Source of the DNA: Alnus glutinosa
Taxonomy: Eukaryota > Streptophyta > Magnoliopsida > Fagales > Betulaceae
NCBI RefSeq assembly: GCF_958979055.1
Contig: NC_084892.1
Location: 253,001 to 317,000, forward strand
Length of the DNA: 64,000 nt
Direction: 5' to 3'
Position 1 is the first letter of the stretch; each line of letters starts with the position of its first letter. This document shows, piece after piece, positions 50,585 to 62,420 of this stretch. Under the pieces are notes generated by a model that was not told the DNA's origin, did not search any database, and saw only the letters and a list, made by a program, of their open reading frames with translations. The translations under genes were made by a program, and so were the position numbers.

Positions 50585-53500
50585 ATGACGACTGTGGCAT
50601 CGCCATGGACGAAGACAGCCTTCCTATTTTCTCGCGTAAATGGCCGTATAAAAACCCCTCACTCTCCTCTCAATTTACAGTTTCGCCACTCCCTTCCCAA
50701 CTCGTTCACGCTCTTCTCTCCTACGACTCGCCCTCTCTCCATGGCCGCTTCATCCTCTGCTCAACCAACCGCAAATCCTCAGGTGCTTTGTGATTGATGA
50801 TTACTATCAGAAAAGAAGTTTTAAATAATTACAAAAAAAAAAAATTGATTTTGGTGTTTGTTCTGAATCAGAGTGTGTCACCTGGAGATGGCAGCAAAGA
50901 CGCTTCCGATGTATTTCATCTGATTCAAGCACATCAGGTATTCTTTTCAACGTGGATACCACTACAGGCTGTGGAAAGATCGTGTATGGACGAATGCTTT
51001 TGGATTCTATTGAGTTTGGGTGGTGGTGGTTGTTGTTGCAGGAAAAGGCAGCTCGGCTTGCTCCGATTGAGGAGATTCGAACTTTGCTTGATCACAGTGT
51101 GCGCGGGATGCTCTCTACCTTTTCTCAGGTTTTCGAAACGCTCTTTTAGATATCCATAAGTTCAGTGCTGTTTCGGTGTTGTAGGCTTGTTGTTAGTATC
51201 GATTCTGACTTCTGAATTTGCAGCTGATGTGCTCCTAGTAGAGTTGTTGATTGAATCTTGAATAATTCCTCTGCTTCAACATGAGAATCATCAAAGGAAA
51301 TCTGAGATCTTGTTTAGTGTATCCCCTTGGTTGCATAAAAGCTCACCCACGAGTTATAGAAAAGAAAATTAAATATTCCATGTCCATATTTGTTATTGAA
51401 TATGGCTATTTATAAACATTTGAATTGGGAAAATCATATTGAGAAAAACAATAAGCAGTATTATTCTGTAATAATTGAATTATTCTATTATCAATAAAAA
51501 TTGGATTCATGTGTGTTTGAAATCCTCATGAGTCATGGAACTTTGCCATCAGAATATGGCTTCTTCTTCTGCAATTTTTTGGCATAGTTAAGTCTGATAT
51601 TTGATTGTTCAGTCATCTTTGTTGACCTGGCCTAGCTTATTCTGAAATCCCTTTCATGTGCAGAAGCATGAGGGCTACCCATCAGGATCGGTGGTTGATT
51701 TTGCCTGTGACGCAGATGGATCTCCAATATTAGCTGTCAGCAGCCTCGCAGTCCATATGAAAGTTTGTTCAGTTCTAATGCATAACTTTTAGATTGGAGA
51801 ATTATGTTAAAGTATCACACATTGCTAAGATTTCCTTCACCTAGACCCTTTATAAGTTATGATGTCTCCTCTTCTCTCAAGGTGTCTTTTGAAAGTGTCC
51901 ATAGGTTCATGGACTTTTCACATGGTATCAGAGCTACAAGTTTTTTGCGATGATAGGACTTTTTCTCCCGTTGTTGTCCACGTGTTAAGCCATTAGTTGC
52001 CACACGTGAGGGGACGTGTTAAAGTGTCCCATATCGCTAAGATTTCCTTCACCTGGACACTTTATAAGCGTCATGGTGTCCCTCCTCTCTCAAAACATCT
52101 TTTGAGAATGAGTAAAGCCCATAGACTTTCACATGGTATCAGAGCCACAAGTTTCTTGCGATGATGAGCCTTTTCCTCCCGTTATTATCTACGTATTTGC
52201 CCATTATTTGCCACATGTAAGAGGGCATGTTAAAGTGTCCCACATTGCTAAGATTTCTTTCTCCTAGGCCCTTTAGAAGCCATGGTTTCCCCTCATTTCT
52301 CAATGCGTCTTTTGAGAGTGTCAATGGGCCTATGCACTTTTCACAAATTATACACTCGATGATTTTCCTGGTTCTTCCTTCACGTTTGATCTCCAAGTGT
52401 CTCTCTTGGGATACATGATACATCATATATAGGGTTTAAAGATTGAGACTATCTTTGTTTCCATCCCCAGCCAAAATTTTGACTTAGTTGATTCATAATA
52501 CATAGTGAAGACTAAATGAACTGAATGCTCTCCAATATTGAAGATAAATGCATTGTTCACTAGACTTAACTTATCAGCTAATGTTTGGTTGCATAAGTAT
52601 CTTTTTAATTTAGAAGTTATTGTCTTCTCAAGGTCCCATCTTGCTGTTTTGTACAGGACTTAACAGCTAATCCCAAATGCTCATTGCTTGTGGCTAAAGA
52701 TCCTGAGGATAGAACTGATTTAGTAATCACTGTGCATGGTGATGCTATTTCTGTAAGTTATATAACCTTTCTCAAGTGTTGCACGGTGTATTAATTGATC
52801 CTGCCTCTATTCTGCTCTGTTGTTTTAGGCCTTATGTTTTTCTCTTGGGGGATTTTTAATTGTGTGGACTTTGCATTATTGTTTTTACTGATGGTATAGG
52901 TTTCTGAAAATGATAGACCTGCCATTCGTGCTGCATACTTGGCGAAGCATCCAAATGCTTTCTGGGTAACTTGTGCATTATTGTTCTTTATCATGCTTCT
53001 TTTTTCTTCCCCCTTCTGTTTAACAGTATGTTACATATTTGTATAAGTGGACTACTAAATCAAAGCTTGTAATATGAAGGTTGACTTTGGTGACTTCCAA
53101 TTTATGCGCATCGTACCAAAAGTTGTACGGTATGTTTCGGGGGTTGCCACAGCTTTATTAGGATCAGGAGGTGTGTTTACCATAGCAGTCTTTTATTTTC
53201 TGCTTCTAATCATAGTCCAATTCTTTTTCCAACTCCTTCTATCCTTGAGAGGAGCGAGGGATTTTGATACTCTGCAGGTCGCTTGAGAGAGGTCACTTAT
53301 GCCTTTGTTCCTAATTTGTTACATGTTCCACAATGTTTTCCGCACCTCCCATAAATTTATATATTATGCTATTGTACTCTTTCTATTACCTTTCCCCCTT
53401 GTCATTTTATGCATCTTTCCTATATCTATTTTCAGAGTTCAGTGGAGAAGAGTACAAATCCACCAAAGTTGATCTGATAGCTCAGTTTTCTAAGCCTGTT

Positions 53501-55387
53501 GCGGTATTGACTTTTAACTTAGTATTTTGTGCTACATCTTTCTTTATCTTGTCAAAACTTCAGCCTGATTGAAATTCTATTCTCAGTCTCACATGAATAG
53601 AGATCATTCTGAAGATACAAAACTCATCGTGCAACACTGGACATCAATTCCGGTAATTTGGAATATCACTCAAACATCTTATTACCATTTGAACAGGGAA
53701 GCAGGGAAGTCTCCTTTCTTTTTTATTTTAGGTCAGTGTGGGATGTCTTATCATAACTATTATACTCAGACTGTCCTTGCCTGTTACTATTAAAAATGTC
53801 TAGATCCAACGAATTGGGTGCCATACGATTGGGCCAAAACTGGTTGAATCTTCCGATGTGACCTGAGACATGTGATGTGCTTCAATTGCCTGGATGTGCT
53901 AATAATGCCATCATAAAAAAAACTGAAACATACATACACGCCCCCACACCCATATTGGAGAGAGAATTTTGATTAGTTTCATAAAAGCTGGAATTTTATC
54001 TTTCTGCAGGTGGACTCTGCTTACATGCTGGATTTAGATAGCCTTGGTTTCAATGTTAAGGTATCACTAATGGTTAACCTTTTGTTTTTGGTACATATTC
54101 TTTATACTTTTTGAAAACTCATTTGTCTTCTCTTGAGATAAACGGGGCTTTGCATAAGTATTTAATTATTTTTTTTTTGGTTGGTGGCTTGAAATACAAA
54201 TTGACTTTTGCATTGTGAAGGAGTCACATTTTTTCAAAGGGTTTTCTATACACTTCTATATTTAGATCAATTTTTATTTTATTTTATTTTAACTCTCTTC
54301 CTTTCTGTTGAATCTCTCTCTCTCTCTCTTATTTTTCTTTTAGGCTGGTTATGAAGGGAACACTTTCAAGCTTCGAATACCTTTCCCTAGACGTGCCGAA
54401 GATAGAAAGTGAGACATTTTATTTGAAAGAAAACTTCATGTGTGCTCTTCTGCTTTTGTTTCACTCTTAATTATGGGAATTAGCTGGAAGGGTCTTTCTT
54501 AATTTGATACTAACCAGTCGTCAAGATACACATTGTTACCAATTAATAGAATATATATATTATAGTAATTTTTAATGGTATATATTATAACTAAGGGGTT
54601 GGCTCAAATGGTAAGGGCCTTGGTCTTCGACCTCTTGGTAGTATCCCTATCAAGTCTAAGGTTCGAATCTTTTTGCGTGCAAACAATTTCATGGGACCAT
54701 GCCCGCCGGCGAAGCCGAAACCTTATCTGACTTGGGTGGAGGGAGCACTTTGCACGGATTTGGGATTTGCTTAACATGAGTGGGTCTACGAAGTGGCCCT
54801 GCCTTGAAATGATTCTCAACTTTCCGGTCATAAAAAAAAAAAGAAAAAAAAAGAAAAAAAAAAAAGAAAGAGAATATTTTAGTAACATTTTTTAATAATT
54901 TAATGTAAACTCTAGGTAGGGAAAACTCTTATTTTTCACATTCTGGTTCCTGACTGTTGTCCTCCATTCACTTGGAAACATGCATGGGGGTGTGGTAGGA
55001 GGTACACCATCCCTTGCAATGGACCAATTGCTAAATCTCGAGTCGTAAGAGTAAGAGAGGCCACTGCCTCATGCTGTGGGATTGTAATTTCCCTTTGGCT
55101 AAAAAACCTTTTTCTAAATACTTTAATATTGGAAAATTGACGAAGTTGAAGTTCAAAAATTTTGCTTCCCTTTAGATTGAGAAATTGTGTTTTAACCATG
55201 GATAATGTCATATATCCTAGCTAGCCAGGGGATAATTGGTTAAAAAGGTTGCTAAATATTATATTTGGCTGCATTGTTTGAGTTGAATACTTTCTTTCTG
55301 CGAATTAATATCTTCTCGTATCTTATTAGGGATGTGAAGACTCTTGTGGTGGAAATGCTTCAAGCTGCTAAGCCTCAAACTGATTGA
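50585..55387 (+). CDS. HugZ-like / FMN-binding split-barrel protein with DUF2470, chloroplast
   Basis: Twelve coding exons, 50585-50782, 50872-50937, 51042-51128, 51664-51762, 52657-52752, 52900-52965, 53080-53170, 53436-53503, 53587-53652, 54010-54060, 54344-54408, 55330-55387, join in phase to 336 aa. Residues 1 to about 60 are Ser/Thr/Pro/Arg-rich with no acidic residues, fitting a plastid transit peptide. A pyridoxamine-oxidase-type split barrel follows (LLDHSVRGMLSTFSQKHEGY, then VVDFACDADGSPILAVSSLA, ANPKCSLLVAKDPEDRT). A C-terminal DUF2470-type domain holds SHMNRDHSEDT and SIPVDSAYMLDLDSLGFNV. This matches Arabidopsis At3g03890 (HOZ, 'homolog of HugZ') by memory; bacterial HugZ proteins bind or degrade heme, and the plant protein is reported to be chloroplastic. 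Intron 4 holds a tandem TRIM and intron 11 a SINE. The frame is intact. Confidence 0.9.
51800..52350 (+). mobile_element. Tandem TRIM-type LTR element (three LTR copies) in HugZ-like intron 4, fossil
   Basis: Three similar LTR units of about 118 bp, each starting TGTTAAAG and ending CA, lie at 51805-51922, 52017-52133 and 52228-52345. LTRs 1 and 2 are each followed by TGGTATCAGAGC, the primer-binding site complementary to initiator-tRNA-Met used by copia-like plant elements, then by about 82-94 bases of internal DNA. AATTA flanks the whole (51800-51804, 52346-52350), the 5-bp duplication of an LTR-element insertion. There is no coding capacity, as usual for terminal-repeat retrotransposons in miniature. 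LTR copies differ visibly, so it is an old insertion. Confidence 0.85.
54591..54872 (+). mobile_element. tRNA-derived SINE in HugZ-like intron 11
   Basis: It has an A-box (TTGGCTCAAATGG, about 54599-54611) and a B-box (AGGTTCGAATC, about 54658-54668) at pol III spacing, then a GC-richer body and a long interrupted A-tail (54830-54865). AGAATAT..TAGTAA words before and after the element may be a worn target duplication. Confidence 0.75.
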
Positions 55388-56804
55388 TCTCAGAGCAGAA
55401 AATAATAGAGACATATTCTGGTTATGTTGGATTGTGCAGAAAATCACAGTTGCCTTCTCTGGACATGGACAAATTCGAAATCATGGAAAACATGTGAGCA
55501 AAGATAACTCTGTTGGAAAATGGACAATGAACTGGGTATACTTTTGCCTCTCTCTCATGAATAACCATTAGAATCACAACTGGCTGATGTATAAGTGGTA
55601 TGAGACATTCAAAGAAAATGCCATTATTCTGAATGATATTGGTCATATATGTAAGTAGCTATAAAGAATTATCTGTCAAGAAACCCAAACGCATTTGAAA
55701 TAATATATGAGAAAATATGATAGTGTTCATATATCCCTACACTTGTTTCAGACCCGATTGTTTTCATAAGCATGCATTTGATGCCCATGATGGATCAAAT
55801 ATATATGTGGATAGAGAGAATTTAAGTTGGCCAACCATCGCCGTAAGAAAGTAGATGGAATATGTAAGTAGCTGGTCGCCTGTCGGGTGTTAAAGCCTTA
55901 AAGGTGAGGTTGGATTTCTTCATTGTTGTATGAATAGACTCCATACGGATAGCCTTGACTTCAATATTAAGGTATCTGGTCATGTCATTCTCAATACTTT
56001 ACAAAGACTCATTTGTCATCACTCATCAGCCGAGATGTACTTGATCCATTTTCTTATCTTTTTGCTGTCTTTCATGCTATGTGATCCACCCCTGTTTTTT
56101 CAGCTTAGATCTCGCTCTTCCTTTGGCTCAGTTAAAAAAAAAAAAAGAAAAAGATATCTCTCTTTCTTTATGGTAAGAAATTCGCTTGACCTTTTTATTT
56201 CCTCTTTAAGCTGAATGTAAATGGTCTTAAGCTTCTTTTGTCTAGATGATAATTATGATATGTCATTTGAATATATCAGTTTCATATATTAGAGTAATAG
56301 TTTGGCAAAACTTGTTAGAGTGTGTCTTTTGCTTTTTAGTTGAAAAAATTGTTCTGATGTGACATGAATGTGAAAGTAGTTTTGAGTATTTTGTGTTTAG
56401 AGTTATTTGTATGATTTTGCTTAAAAAAAACCAAAAAAATTTGGACAAAAAGTGTTGCCAAACGAACTTTTCAAGGTTGCTTGATATTTGGGTGTGCGAG
56501 AATCAAGATGGAATAGGGAGCCAATTCATGGTCGAGATGAATAGGTTCACATTATTTAAAAATTTTAAATGATGTGACATTATATACACCGTTAAATAAA
56601 ATAACATAAAATATTGGCCATGAAATGATTTATCTCCATTTCATCCTTGTTCGTGGGAGATTATTCCTCATGTCATTAAATACCTTGTATTGCAAGGGTT
56701 AGGTAAGAGGGTTTACAATCCATTTTATAATCTAGATTAAATTTTATAGACTTAATGGTGTATATGTTACTTTATCATTTAAAATAATAAATGATGTATT
56801 ATTC
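55388..56804. other. Downstream flank of the HugZ-like gene with a decayed exon copy
   Basis: Probable 3' UTR, then AT-rich DNA. The patch 55930-56110 resembles exon/intron 10 of the HugZ-like gene and is listed separately. Confidence 0.4.
55935..56020 (+). pseudogene. Decayed copy of HugZ-like exon 10 and following intron
   Basis: GATAGCCTTGACTTCAATAT then TAAGGTATC at 55949-55977 matches GATAGCCTTGGTTTCAATGT then TAAGGTATC at 54038-54066 with few differences. CTCATTTGTC(A/T)TC then follows downstream in both (about 56008 and 54118). This indicates a partial tandem duplication of the gene's 3' part, now without coding sense. Confidence 0.6.
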
Positions 56805-56940
56805 GTTAGATGATCTCATTGTACTCATAAAAATAGAGCATGTTGATTTAACAAAACAATGCCACTGATACAGTTAGATGATCTCATTGTACTCATAAAA
56901 ATAGAGCATGTTGATTTAACAAAACAATGCCACTGATACA
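56805..56940. repeat. Perfect 68-bp tandem duplication
   Basis: Bases 56805-56872 and 56873-56940 are identical as far as I can read (both start GTTAGATGATCTCATTG and end CCACTGATACA). Identity implies a very recent duplication, or a possible assembly artefact. Confidence 0.85.
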
Positions 56941-58100
56941 ATTAGGAAATTCTTCCTTCTATACTTGGTTAATGACTTATTTAACAACTGTTTTGGCTAA
57001 TCCATCAACAACAGAATTTACCTCTCTTAACATGGCCAATATGCCATCTATGAATACAATTAAGCACCCCTCGAATGTCGTCAATAATTTGACCGTAACT
57101 CATTTAATTTTGTCCTTGAGAAGTGACAACATTCACCACTTTGAGCACATCACCTTCCAATAAAATTTTCTGTCAACCCAAGTCTCTACTAAATTATGTT
57201 GCAGGTAGACTAACCAATGCCTCAATTGCAACAGGCTCTAGATTCATCAATTTGGCCAAACTTCTTGCTGCAATAACATACCTATTGTGATTTCTAACTA
57301 TGGAGAAATGATTGAGAGAGGACCTTTAACCGGTCCCCATTTTCCCTTTTGAATAAAAAAGACAATTTTAATCAAAAAGGAAAAACAAAACAATTTTGAA
57401 TAAAATTACATTTTTTATTCAAAAGGGAGAGGGGGGCCGGTTAAAGATTCCCTCAATCATTGCTCCTAACTATGATACCCATGTTCATCCACCCAATGGT
57501 CTTGTCAACCACAACATCCCAATTTACCTTTTTGCAAGCCAAATGTAAGGGCTTGCCATATGTGATGTATCGATCCCCCAATCTCTTCCCGCCCTTCATT
57601 ATCATTTGCATTTGCCTTCTTGAATTCATCAAATAATTCCCTTGCCCCGCACTACTAGGTTAGGATCAATAAACTCCCCATTATTCAGTATTGCACTTGC
57701 TAGCCATGCCCTCCACTACTTGTACAAAAATCATATCCACTACAAGAGCTTTTTTGAAATTTTGTTCCGGAGACCCCATACATACAGACATCCATAGCGG
57801 ATTGTCAACTCCCAAAGAAAATGTAAAATACTTTCTCCCTCTATTGTACAAATAGGACAAGAGGGTTCCTTCACAATACCTCACTTTAACAGGTTCTTTT
57901 TGGTTGACAGTAGGTTATGGCAAGAACATCCTAGCTACATGAGTCAGATTCAAGCCCCAAATTAACCCCTAAATTCTACTGTAACCCTTACTAGCCGACC
58001 CTTCTCCTGCAAAAGGTCGTGCCATTCTTTTTCCAAATGATAAGCCACCGCGTACGGTAAATTCTCCTTCTTTTTCTTTTGCATCATTATCTTTTTCTGC
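56941..58100 (-). mobile_element. Old LINE fragment (zinc-finger/RNase H end of ORF2)
   Basis: On the minus strand, translated pieces carry plant L1 C-terminal features: LWMSVCMGSPEQNF (about 57815-57770), VNWDVVVDKTIGWM (about 57530-57490), and an RNase H end with VAIEALVSL, LEGDVLKVVNVV, GQIIDDIRG and RWHIGHVKREVN (about 57240-57020). Several stops and shifts interrupt it, so it is long dead. A 149-bp MITE sits inside it. Confidence 0.7.
57310..57458. mobile_element. MITE nested in the LINE fragment
   Basis: The left arm (GATTGAGAGAGGACCTTTAA, then CCGGTCCCC..CCCTTTTGAATAAAAAA) pairs with the reverse complement of the right arm (GATTGAGGGAATCTTTAACC, then GGCCCCCC..CCCTTTTGAATAAAAAA). It interrupts the RNase H region, so it inserted later. 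Confidence 0.75.
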
Positions 58101-58622
58101 GCTATCACTTATTGTAAAATGGATACGGTCAAAGAGTTGAATATTTTTACTATTTTGAAGTTAAAAAGTTGTTTCATATATAAATAGTGTATTTCCGTTT
58201 GATGTAAAATCTATATACAGTAATAATAAGTATCCCAAAAATAGAATCACATTGCATGATTTTTGCTTTGTTTTTGGCGAAGATCTTTTACTCAATTAGT
58301 TAGGGTAAAAAAAAGTGAGAGATCAGATTCGTACCAAAAACTGATTTGACCACTGCAAATTCCACTGTATTTATAATATTAAGTACTATATTTATTATTA
58401 TCAAACACAATATATGAAAGAAAGAAGAAAGGGAATAATAAATAAATAGCAAAGTGATTTTCTAATAATAGATCGGAATTTACTTGTGTACACAAAAACC
58501 ATGAGATGCTGACTATTCTACCCCCACACTCCAGGCTCAGGCTCTAAAAATAAAAGAATTCCCAAAAAAATTCAAAGCAGAAGGGCCTCCTCTTCTATTG
58601 CAATACATATAGAATGCTTCTG
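58101..58622. other. Intergenic, 3' flank of the DUF1639 gene
   Basis: AT-rich, with no gene seen. The right part should contain the 3' UTR of the minus-strand gene. Confidence 0.4.
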
Positions 58623-59649
58623 TTATTCTGAATCGCTTTCCATACTCCCCATGGCCTTCAATCCTCTTGCTCTCTGCATCAAATCCCCACAATTACAAAA
58701 ACAGAAAACCCATTAATCATATTTCCAAAAACTATAGAAGAATTTAATTTTTTTTTATTTTCATTTTCTTACAGCACCTATCAAAGTATCAAACCTGGAC
58801 CAATCAAGTACCTTCTTTGAACTCTTCTTCTCTCTAACCTCATATCTCTCTTGGCACATATCAGTCAGCCATGCCCCAGGACTCACCAACTGGCAACAAA
58901 AAATAACAAAAATCAGAACAAAATTTAAACCAAATAAAAACCCAAATCAGTGAATCACAAAGAACTAAAAAAAAAATCATCATCTTTTGTTTCCAATTAT
59001 TATATGATTATGGGCACAGCCAAAAGACTTACAAGCAAGCTTCTTTGGATGAGCTTGGCCCTCTTCTTAGGCCTCTGGGGAGGCTTACAGCCCTTCATAG
59101 CCATGAAGTCCTCCTCTTTCTCTTTGCTTGACAAACTTATATACAGCTTTGGCCAAGCCAATCCTCTCTCTTCCCCAATCCCATTATTACTCACATCCAC
59201 CGATACCTTCCCATTCTCTTCCATAACCACCGACCCCCTCGTGCTATAATACCTTTCCTCCTTCTCCGGCGACGCCGATTTCCGCAGTGTAGCCAACTCC
59301 GAACTCCTGTAACCAAAAACCCCATTTTGTCAAATCCTCATTTTTCTCGGAATATAATTCTTTATCCGCTGCTTGGTAGCAGAGAAAAAAAAAAAGGGAC
59401 CTTGGTTTTCTTTTCCTCTGTTCTCTCAGCATCCAAACAACATAAATTTGCTCACCTGGTCAGGCGATTGGGTTGAAGATGAGAGCTTTCTTTCTCAGAA
59501 GCAAATCTATACGTGATTTTCCTGAATCTGGCCGAGATTTCAGGATCTTTGACTCTCACACATCTGACTCGCTTTCTATTCCCCCACTGTAAGAAGAGCT
59601 CAGGCTCTGAGGGTTTACACGCTCTCTGATTCCTCTCCTCCGTTTCCAT
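58623..59649 (-). CDS. DUF1639 protein
   Basis: Four coding exons, 59649-59456, 59306-59033, 58889-58812 and 58673-58623, join in phase to 198 aa. The N-terminal part is charged (METEERNQRACKPSEPELFL, then WGNRKRVRCVRVKD). The DUF1639 core spans exons 2-3: KPPQRPKKRAKLIQRSLL, then LVSPGAWLTDMCQERYEVRE and KKSSKK. The end is RARGLKAMGSMESDSE. The family is plant-specific with no known biochemical role; the basic core suggests a nuclear protein, which is inference. From memory At3g03880 is a DUF1639 gene beside the At3g03890 HOZ gene, the same neighbour as here. A 5'-UTR intron probably lies upstream, between about 59650 and 60250. Confidence 0.9.
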
Positions 59650-60336
59650 GTCTACCTTGAAAAACAATAGAAAAATGACTTTTGTCACAACCAAAAGAGT
59701 TTTCCTCATCAACTCAGAAATCCCAGAAACAAAGAAATACGGAAAAAAAGGAAGAATTTTGAAGAAACCCACTTTGGTTTTCCTCAGAAACCAAAAGCAA
59801 AGATGAACGAAATAAGTTAAAATTTAATGAATCAAGCGACAAGGAAAATGAAAGGATTAGAGGGAGTGTTCAGAAATCCAATTTGGCTTGATCGGATGTT
59901 CAAAAAGATAGAGAGACAGTTTGGAGGTGGAAGGAGAAGGTCTCTAACCTCAAGATCTACAACTCCAACAAAGAAACCAAACAAGAATCCTTCTCAAATT
60001 AATCTGCAATTAAAAGGATTAACTGCTTAAAAAACTATCCCACAAAAAAAGAGAATTTTGTTACAAAGAAATAAGGAGGAGTCTTACAGTCAGATAAATT
60101 CATGCCACAGAGTCCAATATACCACAAACCACGAGACTTTCCCTGGAGAGACAAGAAAATTTCTCCAAACAAAAGAATCTGAGATCGTTCTCTCTCTCTC
60201 TCTCTCAAATTCTCTCCTTCTGTATATAAAATTACTTTCTTTGCGCTCAGAGAAGCTGTTGCTGATATGGGTTTTGCGGGATGGACCTTTCCTTCTGTGT
60301 CTGTTCCGCTCAACCCTCTGTGGATTCTTCTTCGTC

Positions 60337-60373
<37 letters not shown>

Positions 60374-60400
60374 CTTTGTATATTTATCCTCCCTATGGCA
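59650..60400 (-). promoter_or_regulatory. Leader and promoter region of the DUF1639 gene
   Basis: On the minus strand a TATA-like TTTTATATACAG lies near 60219-60230 and CT/GA tracts lie at about 60189-60206 and 60338-60369. The leader is long (about 0.5 kb) and probably spliced. Limits are approximate. Confidence 0.35.
60338..60369. repeat. (CT)n microsatellite
   Basis: About 16 CT units upstream of the DUF1639 gene. Confidence 0.95.
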
Positions 60401-62193
60401 ATTGAACGATAACCATTACCATTGGATTGGATATCAACGGTGTGATGCGCTTTGTTTTTCCCTGTTCAAAACCACGACAACAACACACCTCTTCCTTTTC
60501 ACACTCCAGTACAATGGAAAATTATTGCGGGGGTGGGGGGTTGCTAACCTAACCAGCTGTGACACCGAGTGATAGGCCCGATTTCCAAGCCCATGTCACG
60601 CTTGGGGTCCAAAGCCCACTTTAGGAATTAGGATTCCTCATTCTTTGGTGGCTCATTGGGGGGACCGGACCAATAGAAGGGGAGATATAGAGGAATGATT
60701 TCTAAGATCAGGGTCCAGGGACAACAGAAACAAACTCAAGTACCTGATGAACACTTGAGGATTTATTTAAAAAAGAAAAAAAAAGAAAAAGAAAAAGAAT
60801 ACTTGAGGATTTTACTAAATTGAAATTCTACAATAGCTTTTTAATGACCTAGCCTTCAAAATTACTCTAATAACAATTCAATCTATGCAATATGTGTTAA
60901 AAAAAGAAAAAGAAAAAAAAAAGAAAAAAAAGAGAGTTTAATGGTTATTGGTGATGCAATTGTCACGCAACTGAGGTCATACCTAGAGCGCTTGCAAAAG
61001 AAGACAAAGGCTTGTCGGATTTACCAGCGAGAGAGAATGTCCCAAGTGAGTAAAAAATTCTGGAAAAAATGTGCTCTTCCCCCCCTTACATACATGATAA
61101 GGCAGTAATCAAATATTTTATAAGTGTTGTATGAAATATTTAATTAAAATATGAAAATTGATAAAATTAAGGTTTGAACTCAAGATATTTGGTTTTGATA
61201 TCACATTAAATCACCATTTATATATATATAAAAATTAAGCTAATCAAGAATAATAAATTTAATCATTCAATAAATATTGGTAGTTAGTTATGTGGAAAAT
61301 GGAATATTTTTATGCGTTCCCACAGGCATCACACGGAGGTGCTTCACCCTTGATCGAACGAAAGCCATATGGTGTTGATCATTTCATGAATTGTAATTTT
61401 TTTTTTTTTTTTTTTTTTTTTAATTTTTTGAAAAATATAAAATTAATCTCTGTAATTTTACTAAATTGCAAATAGCTACATAAAATATAAAAAGTGATTG
61501 AAACTTCTTGAGGAAAGAAAAAATACAAATAGGTCACTGAATGCATCTTCCATTTAAAAATTTGATAGAATTCCTCAATATATCATGTTATAACCAACAA
61601 TATTGTGAGTATGTAACACGTGTCCCCATAATTAAAAAATATATATGTAATATATAAAAAAAAAAAAAAAAGACTTATTTTTTTATTTTATTTTTTATAC
61701 TTTTATATTTTGTTTTAATGTTTTTTTTTTTTTTTGTTTTTTTTTTTATTTATTATTATGATGACACATGTTGCTATATTATTGGTGTTGGCCGGCCATG
61801 CGTTCTCATCTTTTGGAGTGGGCGACTCCACCTAGTGGCAACAGGGCTTGAATGGTTTCTGGTAACATCAGCACCTCCTCAATAGTCAACGATGGCGGTG
61901 GTGCTAGCTGGTGGTGCTGACAACTATGGTGCATGGTTGAGGTTAGGCATGGAGGATGAAGAATAAGGAGGCTTATAGGTACGTTGAGGGGTATCGGTGC
62001 GGTTAGACTAATTAAACTGTTTTAAACTTATTTGGGTTCTTAAATTTCATTTATTTGGCATGACAAAATCAAAGCCACAAATTGAAAAAAAATGAGAGCT
62101 AATTAACTCAACTGGAGGTGGGCTGCTACCCCTTTTTCATTAGAGACTAATTGAGGAATAATAAAAGGGAACAATTTATAAAATCATTAGCAT
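60401..62193. other. Intergenic, AT-rich
   Basis: No supported gene. There are A-rich runs near 60770 and 60900, a poly-T near 61399-61422, and a GC-richer patch at 61790-61990 with no recognisable product. Confidence 0.4.
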
Positions 62194-62313
62194 TTTTTTT
62201 TTTTTTTCATATGTCCACACAAGAGAGAGAAGGGTAATTCGAACTAGTGACCTTTGTTTCATAAGGCATAGTCTCCAACCAATTGAATTACCTATTGGGA
62301 ACATCATTAGCAT
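62183..62313 (-). mobile_element. Short tRNA-type SINE with 11-bp TSD
   Basis: ATCATTAGCAT occurs at 62183-62193 and 62303-62313. The 109 bases between, read on the minus strand, have an A-box-like TAATTCAATTGGTTGGAG, a B-box-like CACTAGTTCGAATTACC, and an A-tail at the low-coordinate end. A compact SINE in minus orientation. Confidence 0.75.
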
Positions 62314-62420
62314 ATTGACGTACATAGAAACAAACTCAAGTGTATGATGATTACAAACGACTTTAATAAATTGAAATTCTAGAATAACTTCTTAATAACA
62401 TATATTTATAGTTTTCGACA

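Noticed and set aside
54599-54670. Possible tRNA gene
   Set aside because: A- and B-boxes are present, but the sequence does not fold as a cloverleaf with an acceptor stem and continues into an A-tailed body; it is a SINE.
58950-59249. Plus-strand frame of 99 codons
   Set aside because: Antisense to DUF1639 exon 2, whose minus-strand product carries the family core.
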